The notes under the pieces were generated by a model. It made no database searches, was not told where the DNA came from, and saw nothing but the letters and a program-made list of their open reading frames with translations. Positions 41,224-48,704 of a stretch of 50,585 bases of DNA are shown here, one piece after another. Positions within the stretch are counted from its first letter, which is position 1. Each line of letters begins with the position of its first letter. The translations under genes and the position numbers were made by a program. The stretch is from contig SVSJ01000019.1 of the NCBI GenBank assembly GCA_015064355.1, positions 1-50,585 on the forward strand, read 5' to 3'. This DNA comes from Oscillospiraceae bacterium. GTDB taxonomy: Bacteria > Bacillota > Clostridia > Oscillospirales > CAG-272.

Positions 41224-42421
41224 CGATATTTACGATGATCTCTGCGGCTTTTTCCATGCCCTCGACCGTGATATGCTCGTAGGGACCGTGGAATGCGCAT
41301 CCGCCTGTGCCGAGGTTGGGGGTGGGCAGTCCCATAAATGACAGACGCGCACCGTCAGTACCGCCGCGAATGGGTGTGTTTGAAACTGTAACACCAGCCA
41401 TGCGGGTCGCTTCCTCTGCGATCTCAACCACGTGGAATACGGGGCGTATCCTCTCTTCCATATTGCGGTAGGATTCGTTGATAGTCAGCTTTGCCGTGCC
41501 CTCGCCGTACTTTGCGTTGATCAGCTTTTCGATGTGGCGGAGGGTGTCCTGTCTTGCAGCGTAGTTTGCTGCACGGTGATCGCGGACGATATAGTAGAGG
41601 TTTGCCTTCTCAACATTGCCCTCCATGTCACAAAGGTGGAAGAAGCCCTCGTATCCCTCTGTGTCGCGGGGTGTTTCACCTGTGGGTAGCATAGAATTGA
41701 TCTCCATAGCTACGAGAGAGGCATTTATCATTGTATCCTTTGCAGAACCCGGGTGAATGTTGAAGCCGTTGACCTCAAATGCAGCGGAGCAAGCGTTGAA
41801 GTTTTCGTAAACTACCTCACCCTCTTCACCGCCGTCAACTGTGTAAGCAAGCTCTGCATCGAATGCCTCAAGATTGAAGTTGTCAGCAGAAACACCGCAC
41901 TCCTCGTCGGGAGTAAAGCCGATTGAAATAGGGCCGTGGGGCACGCCGCTTTTGATGATCTGTTCCATAGCATAAAGGATCTCCGCAACCCCTGCCTTGT
42001 CATCAGCTCCGAGGAGTGTGTGACCGTCGGTGGTGATAAGAGTTCTGCCCTTGAGCCCGGTAAGGTGTGGGAAGTTCTTTGTTGTCAGCACTCTGCCGGA
42101 ATCGGACAGGATAACGTCCTCACCGTTGTAGTTTTCGATAATGCAGGGCTTGATGGGGGAGTCGGCGAAATCAGGGGACGTATCAACGTGAGCGATAAAG
42201 CCGATCTTTGTTTTGTTCTCATATCCGGGAGTTGCGGGAATGTGACCGTACACATAGCACATCTCGTCAATGTATGCGTCAGCAATGCCGATCTCTTTCA
42301 TATCCTCCACAAGTCTACGCGCAAGATCGAACTCTTTTTTCGCTGTGGGAACGGTGGTAGAGTCGGCATCGCTTGAGGTGGGGATCTTTACATATTCGAG
42401 GAATCTTTCAGTCAAGGTCAT
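41201..42421 (-). CDS. pepT: Peptidase T (tripeptide aminopeptidase)
   Basis: A 406-residue M20B zinc exopeptidase that removes N-terminal residues from tripeptides in the cytoplasm. Metal and catalytic residues are visible: HVDTSPD (H78, D80), LLGADDKAG (D140), DEECG (E173/E174), the YTVDGGEEG segment, and C-terminal RGGTDGARLSFMGLPTPNLGTGG with a conserved His soon after. The length is typical. AAAGGA lies before the ATG. The last codons are duplicated at 39.85 kb. Confidence 0.95.
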   Translation of the reverse strand: MTLTERFLEYVKIPTSSDADSTTVPTAKKEFDLARRLVEDMKEIGIADAYIDEMCYVYGHIPATPGYENKTKIGFIAHVDTSPDFADSPIKPCIIENYNGEDVILSDSGRVLTTKNFPHLTGLKGRTLITTDGHTLLGADDKAGVAEILYAMEQIIKSGVPHGPISIGFTPDEECGVSADNFNLEAFDAELAYTVDGGEEGEVVYENFNACSAAFEVNGFNIHPGSAKDTMINASLVAMEINSMLPTGETPRDTEGYEGFFHLCDMEGNVEKANLYYIVRDHRAANYAARQDTLRHIEKLINAKYGEGTAKLTINESYRNMEERIRPVFHVVEIAEEATRMAGVTVSNTPIRGGTDGARLSFMGLPTPNLGTGGCAFHGPYEHITVEGMEKAAEIIVNIVKLYGEN

Positions 42422-42470
42422 GGTGTGTGTCCTTTCGTTTTTTACCTAATTATTTACTTACTATATCTTA

Positions 42471-42499
42471 ATAATATATCATTCGGCGTTTTTTGTCAA
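42471..42499 (-). promoter_or_regulatory. Sigma-A promoter of pepT
   Basis: On the minus strand TTGACA (42494-42499), a 17-base spacer and TATTAT (42471-42476), about 50 bases before the start codon. Confidence 0.8.
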
Positions 42500-42555
42500 T
42501 CGAAAAATCCGATACTTTTCAGGGCAAAAATATTCCCCATATTTTGCCGTAATTA

Positions 42556-42584
42556 TTGATAATTTCAATATTATGTGATATAAT
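42556..42584 (+). promoter_or_regulatory. Sigma-A promoter of the sugar transporter operon
   Basis: TTGATA (42556-42561), a 17-base spacer and TATAAT (42579-42584), 40 bases before the first permease start. The divergent pepT promoter lies about 60 bases away. No obvious operator repeat is seen. Confidence 0.82.
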
Positions 42585-42623
42585 GCGAAGTGATAGTACA
42601 GTAAAGTGAAAGAGAGGAAGCTT

Positions 42624-43517
42624 ATGGAAAACAGAAGTAAAAAGGCGTGGCTGTATCTTTTGCCTGCCATACTGTTTTTGGGAGCATTTATGGTGTATCC
42701 CCTCATTGACGTTTTTATCTACTCCTTTGAGGAAGGATATAACTCCGCATCCCAGACGTTTTTCGGCGTGGGCTCGTATAACTATTCCTATGTTCTCAGG
42801 GACCCCTATTTTCTGCAGGCAGTTAAGAACACCTTTATTCTTGTAATGATAACTGTGCCCCTGTCAACGGGAATCGCACTCCTTATTTCCGTGGGACTCT
42901 CATCAATCAAGCCTCTCAGAAATCTTTTCCAGACAGTATATTTCCTGCCTTACGTTACAAACACTCTGGCGGTGGGACTTGTGTTTATGATACTGTTCAA
43001 AAAGACCGCTTACTCCGACGGACTTATCAATCTTCTTATAAATATGTTCGGTGGCCAGTCCGTTGACTTTATCGACGGTCCATACTGGGCGAAGATGCTT
43101 GTTCTGTGCATCTACACCATCTGGATCGTAATGCCCTTTAAGATCCTTATTCTTACAAGTTCCCTGGCGTCCGTTAAGCAGGACTACTACAACGCCGCAA
43201 TGATCGACGGCACACCGAAATGGAGAATGTTCACAAGGATCACCCTGCCCATGATCTCGCCTATGATATTCTACCTTGTAATTACCGGTTTCATCGGTGC
43301 ATTCAAGGCCTACAGCGATGCGGTCGCCCTCTTTGGCACAGACCTGAACGCTGCGGAGATGAACACCATCGTTGGCTATATCTACGATATGCTCTACGGT
43401 GACAGCGGCGGATACCCATCTTATGCGTCGGCGGCAGCCATAATTCTGTTCGTGATAGTGCTTACCATAACGTGCATTAACCTGCTTGTCAGCAAAAAGC
43501 ACGTTCATTATTCATAA
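42624..43517 (+). CDS. Sugar ABC transporter permease (MalF/UgpA-like)
   Basis: A 297-residue inner membrane permease of the CUT1 class. GAGGAAG sets the ATG at 42624; the longer frame to 42606 overlaps this site. Six hydrophobic helices are spread over the length, starting WLYLLPAILFLGAFMVYPLIDVF. The EAA loop that contacts the ATPase is YYNAAMIDGTPKWRMFTRITLP near 190-211. It pairs with the MalG-like permease 14 bases downstream. The substrate is not readable from the permease. Confidence 0.93.
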   Translation: MENRSKKAWLYLLPAILFLGAFMVYPLIDVFIYSFEEGYNSASQTFFGVGSYNYSYVLRDPYFLQAVKNTFILVMITVPLSTGIALLISVGLSSIKPLRNLFQTVYFLPYVTNTLAVGLVFMILFKKTAYSDGLINLLINMFGGQSVDFIDGPYWAKMLVLCIYTIWIVMPFKILILTSSLASVKQDYYNAAMIDGTPKWRMFTRITLPMISPMIFYLVITGFIGAFKAYSDAVALFGTDLNAAEMNTIVGYIYDMLYGDSGGYPSYASAAAIILFVIVLTITCINLLVSKKHVHYS

Positions 43518-43531
43518 GTGAGGTGAGACGT

Positions 43532-44407
43532 ATGAATAAGAACACAAATTACGAAGTAATTGAAAAGAGAGCAAACGCGAAAAAGACCGTCCTTAAGGCT
43601 GTCACATACACCTTGCTCGCTTTCTGGGGACTCATCGTTCTGTTCCCCTTCTACTGGATGCTTCTCACATCGCTGAAAAGCTATGCCTCCTACAACGGAG
43701 AGCACATCCCCCAGTTTATCACCCTCAACCCCACTCTTGATAACTACATCAAGGCGTTTAGTGCAGTTCCCCTGGCGGACTATTTCGTAAACACCCTGAT
43801 TTTCACCCTTGTTACAACTGCTGTTATGATGATCGTCATTATCCCGGCGGCCTTTGCCTTTGCAAGACTGGACTTCAAGGGAAAGAACCTCCTCTTCACC
43901 CTGTTCCTTGCCCTTATGATGATTCCAAACGAGCTGGTTGTTATCACTAACTTCACAACAATCACCAATCTGGACTTGCGTAATACCTTTGCAGGACTTA
44001 TCCTGCCGTCAGTTATGTCCGTGTTCTATCTGTACCTACTCAAGGAGAACTTCTCACAGATTCCCGACGAGCTGTATTACGCCGCGAAAGTGGACGGAAC
44101 ACGGGATCTGAAGTACCTTTTCAAGGTGGTCGTTCCTATGTGCAAGCCCACCATCGTGACCGTAATTATTCTGAAGGTCATCGAATGCTGGAACTCTTAC
44201 GTTTGGCCCAGACTTATTACCGACGATCCTGCATACTATCTTGTTTCAAACGGTATCCAGGAGATCCGTGAAAACGGCTTCGGTCGCGAGAATATTCCCG
44301 CAATGATGGCAGCGGTGGTGGTTATCTCCGTTCCGCTTATCGTTCTGTTCCTTATCTTCCGTAATAAGATCATGGAAGGTGTTGCGAGAGGAGGTACAAA
44401 GGGATGA
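43532..44407 (+). CDS. Carbohydrate ABC transporter permease (MalG/UgpE-like)
   Basis: A 291-residue CUT1 permease. GAGGTGAG sets the ATG at 43532, three codons into the open frame. It starts with a charged tail, then six helices (LLAFWGLIVLFPFYWMLLTSL first). The EAA loop is LYYAAKVDGTRDLKYLFKVVVP near 184-205. Its last codons overlap the binding-protein start (ATGA), so the three genes are translationally coupled. Confidence 0.93.
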   Translation: MNKNTNYEVIEKRANAKKTVLKAVTYTLLAFWGLIVLFPFYWMLLTSLKSYASYNGEHIPQFITLNPTLDNYIKAFSAVPLADYFVNTLIFTLVTTAVMMIVIIPAAFAFARLDFKGKNLLFTLFLALMMIPNELVVITNFTTITNLDLRNTFAGLILPSVMSVFYLYLLKENFSQIPDELYYAAKVDGTRDLKYLFKVVVPMCKPTIVTVIILKVIECWNSYVWPRLITDDPAYYLVSNGIQEIRENGFGRENIPAMMAAVVVISVPLIVLFLIFRNKIMEGVARGGTKG

Positions 44408-46008
44408 GAAAAGTATTATCTGTCATTCTTCTCCTTCTTACGGTGCTTCTGCCCCTTACGTCCTGTCACGGCTCCCTGGGGCTTGACCCCTTCGTTATTC
44501 CAGAAGAGTTTGACGAGAGTCGCAACTATGAGATCACCTTCTGGACCAAGAACGACACAAACCTTACACAGGTTGAAATATACCACAAGGCGATTGCTGA
44601 TTTTGAGGCACTCTACCCCAATATCAAGGTAAATATGCGCCTCTACACCGACTACGGCAGAATCTACAACGACGTTATCACAAACATCTCAACAAACACC
44701 ACACCTAATGTGTGTGTCACCTACCCCGACCACATTGCAACCTATATGACCGGTGCCAATACTGTGGTGTCTCTGGACGAGCTGATCTCTCACGAGAAAT
44801 ACGGACTTGGGGGAAGCGAGGTCAGATTCGATGCCCCCACCAAAGAGGAGATCGTTCCGAAATTCCTTGAGGAGTGCATTATCGACGGTCAGTATTACGC
44901 GATCCCCTATATGCGCTCAACCGAGGCCTGCTATGTTAACAAAACCTACGTTGAAAAGCTCGGTTACACCCTTCCTGATGTGCTGACATGGGACTTCGTT
45001 TGGGAAGTATCCGAGGCGGCAATGGCTAAGGATGAAGAAGGAAACTTCGCAGTCAACGGTCAGCAGGTTATGATCCCCTTTATCTACAAATCCACAGACA
45101 ATATGATGATCTCAATGCTCAAGCAGCTTGACGCCGGATACTCCAACGATGAAGGCGAGATCCTCATTTTCAATGATACCACAAAAGAGATTCTTTACGA
45201 GATCTCCAAGCACGCGGGCACAAGATCGTTCTCAACATTTAAGATATCAAGCTACCCGGGTAACTTCCTCAATGCAGGTCAGTGCATTTTTGCTATTGAC
45301 TCAACAGCAGGTGCGACCTGGATGGGCTCCGATGCACCCAACAATGATATTCACGAGAATTCCATTGTTCAGTTTGAGACTGTGGTAATGACGATCCCCC
45401 AGTTTGACACAGAGAATCAGCAGATGATTTCACAAGGACCGTCAATGTGCGTGTTCAACAAGGGAGACCCTCAGGAGGTTCTGGCATCCTGGCTGTTCGC
45501 TCAGTTTATGATCACAAACGATGTTCAGCTCGCTTATTCCGGCACAGAGGGATATATCCCCGTAACAAACAAGGCACTCGAGTCCGATGAATTCACCGAC
45601 TATATGTCGAAAAAAGGTGAAGATACAAGGGATCACTATTACGTTAAGCTTGATGCGAAGCAGCTGATGATAGATAATCTGGACAGCACTTTCGTTACTC
45701 CCGTGTTCAACGGTTCCGCTTCCCTACGCGACGCCGCAGGACAGCTTGTTGAAAACGTGACAAAGTCAATGCGCCGAAAGGAAACCGTAGACGAGGCTTA
45801 TATGACCAAGCTTTATGAGGATGTGAACGCTCTGTACAGACTTGATCAGCTTGGAGCAAGTACAACAGGAGCAAAGGCGGAGCTTGGCGAGATGCCAACT
45901 TCTTCCGTGATCCTTTTGTCAGCTATAGGCGCAGCCTGGGCAATAATTGTTGTTTATGTTATAGTTGTTTCACTAAAAAAGCGCAAAAATAGTGCTAATA
46001 CACATTGA
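44404..46008 (+). CDS. Extracellular sugar-binding lipoprotein with C-terminal membrane helix
   Basis: A 534-residue type 1 binding protein (SBP_bac_1). The signal peptide ends in a lipobox-like PLTSC (Cys about 21). The mature part begins YEITFWTKNDTNLTQVEIYHKAI and contains typical CUT1 binding-protein motifs (YYAIPYMRSTEACYVNK, GPSMCVFNKGDPQEVLASWLFAQFM). Unusually, residues about 501-523 form a hydrophobic helix (SVILLSAIGAAWAIIVVYVIVVSL) followed by KKRK, so the protein may be anchored at both ends. The operon has no ATPase gene; a shared MsmK-type ATPase elsewhere is expected for this class. Confidence 0.9.
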   Translation: MRKVLSVILLLLTVLLPLTSCHGSLGLDPFVIPEEFDESRNYEITFWTKNDTNLTQVEIYHKAIADFEALYPNIKVNMRLYTDYGRIYNDVITNISTNTTPNVCVTYPDHIATYMTGANTVVSLDELISHEKYGLGGSEVRFDAPTKEEIVPKFLEECIIDGQYYAIPYMRSTEACYVNKTYVEKLGYTLPDVLTWDFVWEVSEAAMAKDEEGNFAVNGQQVMIPFIYKSTDNMMISMLKQLDAGYSNDEGEILIFNDTTKEILYEISKHAGTRSFSTFKISSYPGNFLNAGQCIFAIDSTAGATWMGSDAPNNDIHENSIVQFETVVMTIPQFDTENQQMISQGPSMCVFNKGDPQEVLASWLFAQFMITNDVQLAYSGTEGYIPVTNKALESDEFTDYMSKKGEDTRDHYYVKLDAKQLMIDNLDSTFVTPVFNGSASLRDAAGQLVENVTKSMRRKETVDEAYMTKLYEDVNALYRLDQLGASTTGAKAELGEMPTSSVILLSAIGAAWAIIVVYVIVVSLKKRKNSANTH

Positions 46009-46032
46009 CTTATCTCAAAATTTGAGTATAAT
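46005..46032 (+). promoter_or_regulatory. Promoter of the small lipoprotein gene, with palindrome in the spacer
   Basis: TTGACT (46005-46010, overlapping the stop of the binding-protein gene), a 16-base spacer and TATAAT (46027-46032). The spacer contains CTCAAA-A-TTTGAG (46014-46026), a perfect palindrome. TTAAC-AC-GTTAA (46038-46049) is a second palindrome just downstream. Both are possible operators. Confidence 0.7.
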
Positions 46033-46087
46033 TATTGTTAACACGTTAAAACATTAAACCCAAACAAAAACCAAAGGAGAAAACAAA

Positions 46088-46804
46088 ATGAAGAAGATTA
46101 TTTCCCTGATTCTCGTTCTCGTTATGGCTCTTTCCGCAGTTGCACTCGTTGCTTGCGACAAGGATCCCGCAGACGAACCCGATGTTAAGAGCGAAGGCGT
46201 TATGACCTACGCTGAATACGCTGCAGCTGAGCTTGACACACAGGTTGTAGTTGAAACTTACGTTCAGGCTACACAGTCCTGGTGGGACAACAAGATCGTT
46301 GCTTACACACAGGATAAGGACGGCGCATACTTTGCATACAACATGGCTTGCTCTGAAGAAGACGCAGCTAAGCTTGTTCCCGGCACAAAGATCAAGATCA
46401 CCGGTTACAAGGGCGAATACAATGGCGAAATTGAAATTCTCGACGCTACATTCGAATTCTGCACAGACGGCAAGACTTACATCGCAGAACCCGTTGACGC
46501 TACAGCATGGCTTGGCACAGACGAGCTCATCAAGCACCAGAACGAGCTTGCTATCTTCAAGGGCATGACCGTTAAGGCTATCGAATTCAAGAACGGCGAA
46601 CCCGGCGACGACATTTACGTTACAGTTTCCAAGGACGGCGCTGACTACGGCTTCTGCGTAGAACGCTACCTCACAGGTCCCGAAACAGACGTATACAAGG
46701 CAGTTTCCGTTCTCAAGGAAGGCGACGTTGTTGACGTAACAGGCTTCATTTACTGGTACATCGACGTTAACACCCACATCACCGGTGTTTCTGCTGCTAA
46801 ATAA
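46088..46804 (+). CDS. Small lipoprotein with OB-fold-like domain
   Basis: A 238-residue exported protein. The signal peptide ends in a lipobox-like ALVAC (Cys about 22). An acidic linker is followed by a beta-rich region: VMTYAEYAAAELDTQVVVETYVQA, then AYFAYNMACSEEDAAKLVPGTKIKITGYKGEYNGEIEI and a repeat of this pattern (KDGADYGFCVERYLT, VLKEGDVVDVTGFIYWY). The strand order and GTKIKITG/GDVVDVTG turns suggest two OB-type barrels. Codon use is strongly biased (many AAG, CTC/CTT, GTT, TAC), which points to high expression. AAAGGAG precedes the ATG. The function is unknown. Confidence 0.75.
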   Translation: MKKIISLILVLVMALSAVALVACDKDPADEPDVKSEGVMTYAEYAAAELDTQVVVETYVQATQSWWDNKIVAYTQDKDGAYFAYNMACSEEDAAKLVPGTKIKITGYKGEYNGEIEILDATFEFCTDGKTYIAEPVDATAWLGTDELIKHQNELAIFKGMTVKAIEFKNGEPGDDIYVTVSKDGADYGFCVERYLTGPETDVYKAVSVLKEGDVVDVTGFIYWYIDVNTHITGVSAAK

Positions 46805-46824
46805 TTGAATTAAAGCAAAAATTA

Positions 46825-46855
46825 AAGAGCCACCCGCAGGGGTGGTTCTTTTTTC
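46825..46855 (+). terminator. Terminator of the small lipoprotein gene
   Basis: AGCCACCC and GGGTGGTT form the stem, with AAG/CTT extending it, followed by TTCTTTTTT. Confidence 0.9.
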
Positions 46856-46857
46856 GC

Positions 46858-46886
46858 TTGTGCATGACGGGAATTTGTGGTATAAT
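46858..46886 (+). promoter_or_regulatory. Promoter upstream of the 115-residue protein gene
   Basis: A weak -35 TTGTGC (46858-46863), a 17-base spacer and a perfect TATAAT (46881-46886), about 27 bases before the start codon. Confidence 0.6.
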
Positions 46887-46913
46887 TAGGAAAACAGCAT
46901 TTGGAGGGAAATA

Positions 46914-47261
46914 ATGAAGAAAAAGATACCGAAAAACAGTTGCAGAATCATAAAGATCAGCCAGGATGCTATGTTTGAGTGGATATATGAAAATATGATC
47001 GATAATATGGAGACACAGTTTAATGTTCACAGAAGTGAAGTGACAAAATTGGTGTTGAATTTTGATATTGATTGGGAGACAAAAGAATTTATTTGTGTTG
47101 CACACAATCATGGTTTTAATAACATATATGATACTGAGTGTTTGCTGTCGAAGTTAAAAGATACAACAAACACACTTTATCGTAGAAATCGCTATATTGA
47201 GTTGACAGACGAAGAAGTTCTGGCAATACAAAACGGCGAAGAAAACGAGCATACGAGATAA
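46914..47261 (+). CDS. Hypothetical 115-residue protein
   Basis: A small, mostly polar protein beginning MKKKIPKNSCRIIKISQDAMFEWIYENM, with no recognised domain. TTGGAGGGAAATA gives a strong start. Its base composition is clearly more AT-rich than the NUDIX genes that follow 12 bases later, so the pairing may be recent. Helices near 15-30 and 95-110 flank a strand-rich middle (VTKLVLNFDIDWETKEFICVAHNH). The function is unknown. Confidence 0.65.
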   Translation: MKKKIPKNSCRIIKISQDAMFEWIYENMIDNMETQFNVHRSEVTKLVLNFDIDWETKEFICVAHNHGFNNIYDTECLLSKLKDTTNTLYRRNRYIELTDEEVLAIQNGEENEHTR

Positions 47262-47273
47262 GAGGCAACATTA

Positions 47274-48212
47274 ATGATAAAAGTAATATTCAAACTGCCC
47301 TGTGAGGTGGAGGACTCGCTCCTCAAATACGCAGTCATCGTGCCGAGGTGCGGCAGCAGTTTCGTCTTCGCACGAAAGCGGGGATTTGACACTTGGGAAA
47401 TTCCCGGTGGTCATCGCGAGGCAGGGGAAGACATAAACGACACCGCCCGTCGCGAGCTTTATGAGGAAACGGGAATAACCGACGCCACACTCACCCAGGT
47501 CAACGTGTACGGAGTTGTCCGCGGAGACGAGGTCACCTACGGTATGCTGTATTTCGCAGAAGTAAATGAACTTGCCGCGCCGCCGGAGGAGTGGGAAATG
47601 GAGGAGACACGTCTCTTTGATTCCCTGCCGAAGGACTTGACGTATCCCGACATACAGACCGATATGTTCTGGCGTGTGCAGGGGCATCTTTGTACTACCA
47701 CCTCCGCTGACGAAATTTGGGACGTGTACGACGAGCACCGTCAAAAGACCGGCAGACTCCACCGCCGCGGTGATCCAATGCCGAAAGGCGACTATCACCT
47801 GGTTGTGCATATCTGGCTTTTGAACAGTCGCGGAGAATTTCTCCTGACCAAGCGTGCGCCCACCAAGGGATTTCCGGGAATGTGGGAATGCACCGGTGGT
47901 TCTGCCCTTGCGGGAGACGACAGTCTGACAGCCGCTCTTCGCGAAATGGAGGAGGAGACAGGGCTTTCCCTTGACCCCACCTGCGGCAAGTGTGTGCTGA
48001 ACCACGGTTGCGCCGACAATTTCTGCGATATATGGGTGTTCCGACAGGATTTTGACCTGTCAGAGGTAATCCTTCAACCCGGCGAGACAGTAGACGCAAA
48101 ATACGCCACAAAGGCCGAAATCTACCGAATGCATCGGGATGGCGAGCTTGTCCCCTTTGATTATTTGGATCGGCTGTTTGCCGATATTGACAATAGAGAG
48201 GAGCGAATATGA
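47274..48212 (+). CDS. Double NUDIX hydrolase
   Basis: A 312-residue protein made of two NUDIX domains. The first (about 1-140) has the full box GGHREAGEDINDTARRELYE and continues ETGI (45-68), with a MutT/8-oxo-dGTP-like surrounding. The second (about 142-312) opens DVYDEHRQKTGRLHRRGDPMPKGDYHLVVHIW, typical of YfcD/isopentenyl-diphosphate isomerase-like proteins. Its box (GGSALAGDDSLTAALREMEE then ETGL, 208-231) has Asp in place of the first Glu. Substrates are presumably nucleotide or diphosphate compounds. The start is preceded by AGAGG about 10 bases upstream. The stop overlaps the next NUDIX start (ATGA). Confidence 0.88.
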   Translation: MIKVIFKLPCEVEDSLLKYAVIVPRCGSSFVFARKRGFDTWEIPGGHREAGEDINDTARRELYEETGITDATLTQVNVYGVVRGDEVTYGMLYFAEVNELAAPPEEWEMEETRLFDSLPKDLTYPDIQTDMFWRVQGHLCTTTSADEIWDVYDEHRQKTGRLHRRGDPMPKGDYHLVVHIWLLNSRGEFLLTKRAPTKGFPGMWECTGGSALAGDDSLTAALREMEEETGLSLDPTCGKCVLNHGCADNFCDIWVFRQDFDLSEVILQPGETVDAKYATKAEIYRMHRDGELVPFDYLDRLFADIDNREERI

Positions 48213-48640
48213 AGAAAGAAAAATCCTGCGGTGCCATTATCTTCACAAGAGACGGCGACCGGCTAAAATATGTGATAATCCACCAGACCAACGGTATCTA
48301 CTGTTTCCCCAAGGGACATATGGAGAACGGAGAAACAGAAGAAGAAACCGCCCTTCGTGAGATTCGCGAGGAGGTGGGTCTTGACGTCACCTTGATTGAC
48401 GGATTCAGACAGCCTGATGAGTACAAGTTCTCCTTGAACGGAGATCTTGTTATCCAGAAAGAGGTCGTGTATTTTCTTGCAGAATTTGAGGACCAAACAC
48501 CCCACCCTCAAGAATCAGAGCTGTTTGACGTATATTTGATGACCCTTGAGGAAGCCCTCGATACCCTCTCATTCGACGGAATGAAGCAATTTCTCAGAGA
48601 GGCAGACGGATATATCCGAAAAAATTATAAATTTTATTGA
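48209..48640 (+). CDS. NUDIX hydrolase (Ap4A hydrolase-like)
   Basis: A 143-residue NUDIX enzyme. The box GHMENGETEEETALREIREE followed by VGL (36-58) is complete, with the three catalytic Glu. The N-terminus SCGAIIFTRDGDRLKYVIIH and FPKGHME resemble bis(5'-nucleosyl)-tetraphosphatases. Its ATG overlaps the end of the double-NUDIX gene, so it is coupled to it. Together they give three NUDIX domains in one transcript. Confidence 0.92.
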   Translation: MKKEKSCGAIIFTRDGDRLKYVIIHQTNGIYCFPKGHMENGETEEETALREIREEVGLDVTLIDGFRQPDEYKFSLNGDLVIQKEVVYFLAEFEDQTPHPQESELFDVYLMTLEEALDTLSFDGMKQFLREADGYIRKNYKFY

Positions 48641-48648
48641 CTTTTCCT

Positions 48649-48680
48649 CCAACCTTTTCGTTTTTGCCGACACTATATAG
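48649..48680 (+). promoter_or_regulatory. Possible ECF-type promoter of the sigma factor gene
   Basis: CCAACCTTTT (48649-48658) resembles an ECF -35 (AAC core), and GACACTATATAG follows about 11 bases later, in the -10 position. There is no sigma-A pair with normal spacing. This would fit autoregulation by the sigma factor it precedes. The call rests on the AAC core and position alone. Confidence 0.4.
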
Positions 48681-48704
48681 TCAAACGGCGCCGGAGTAAT
48701 TAAA

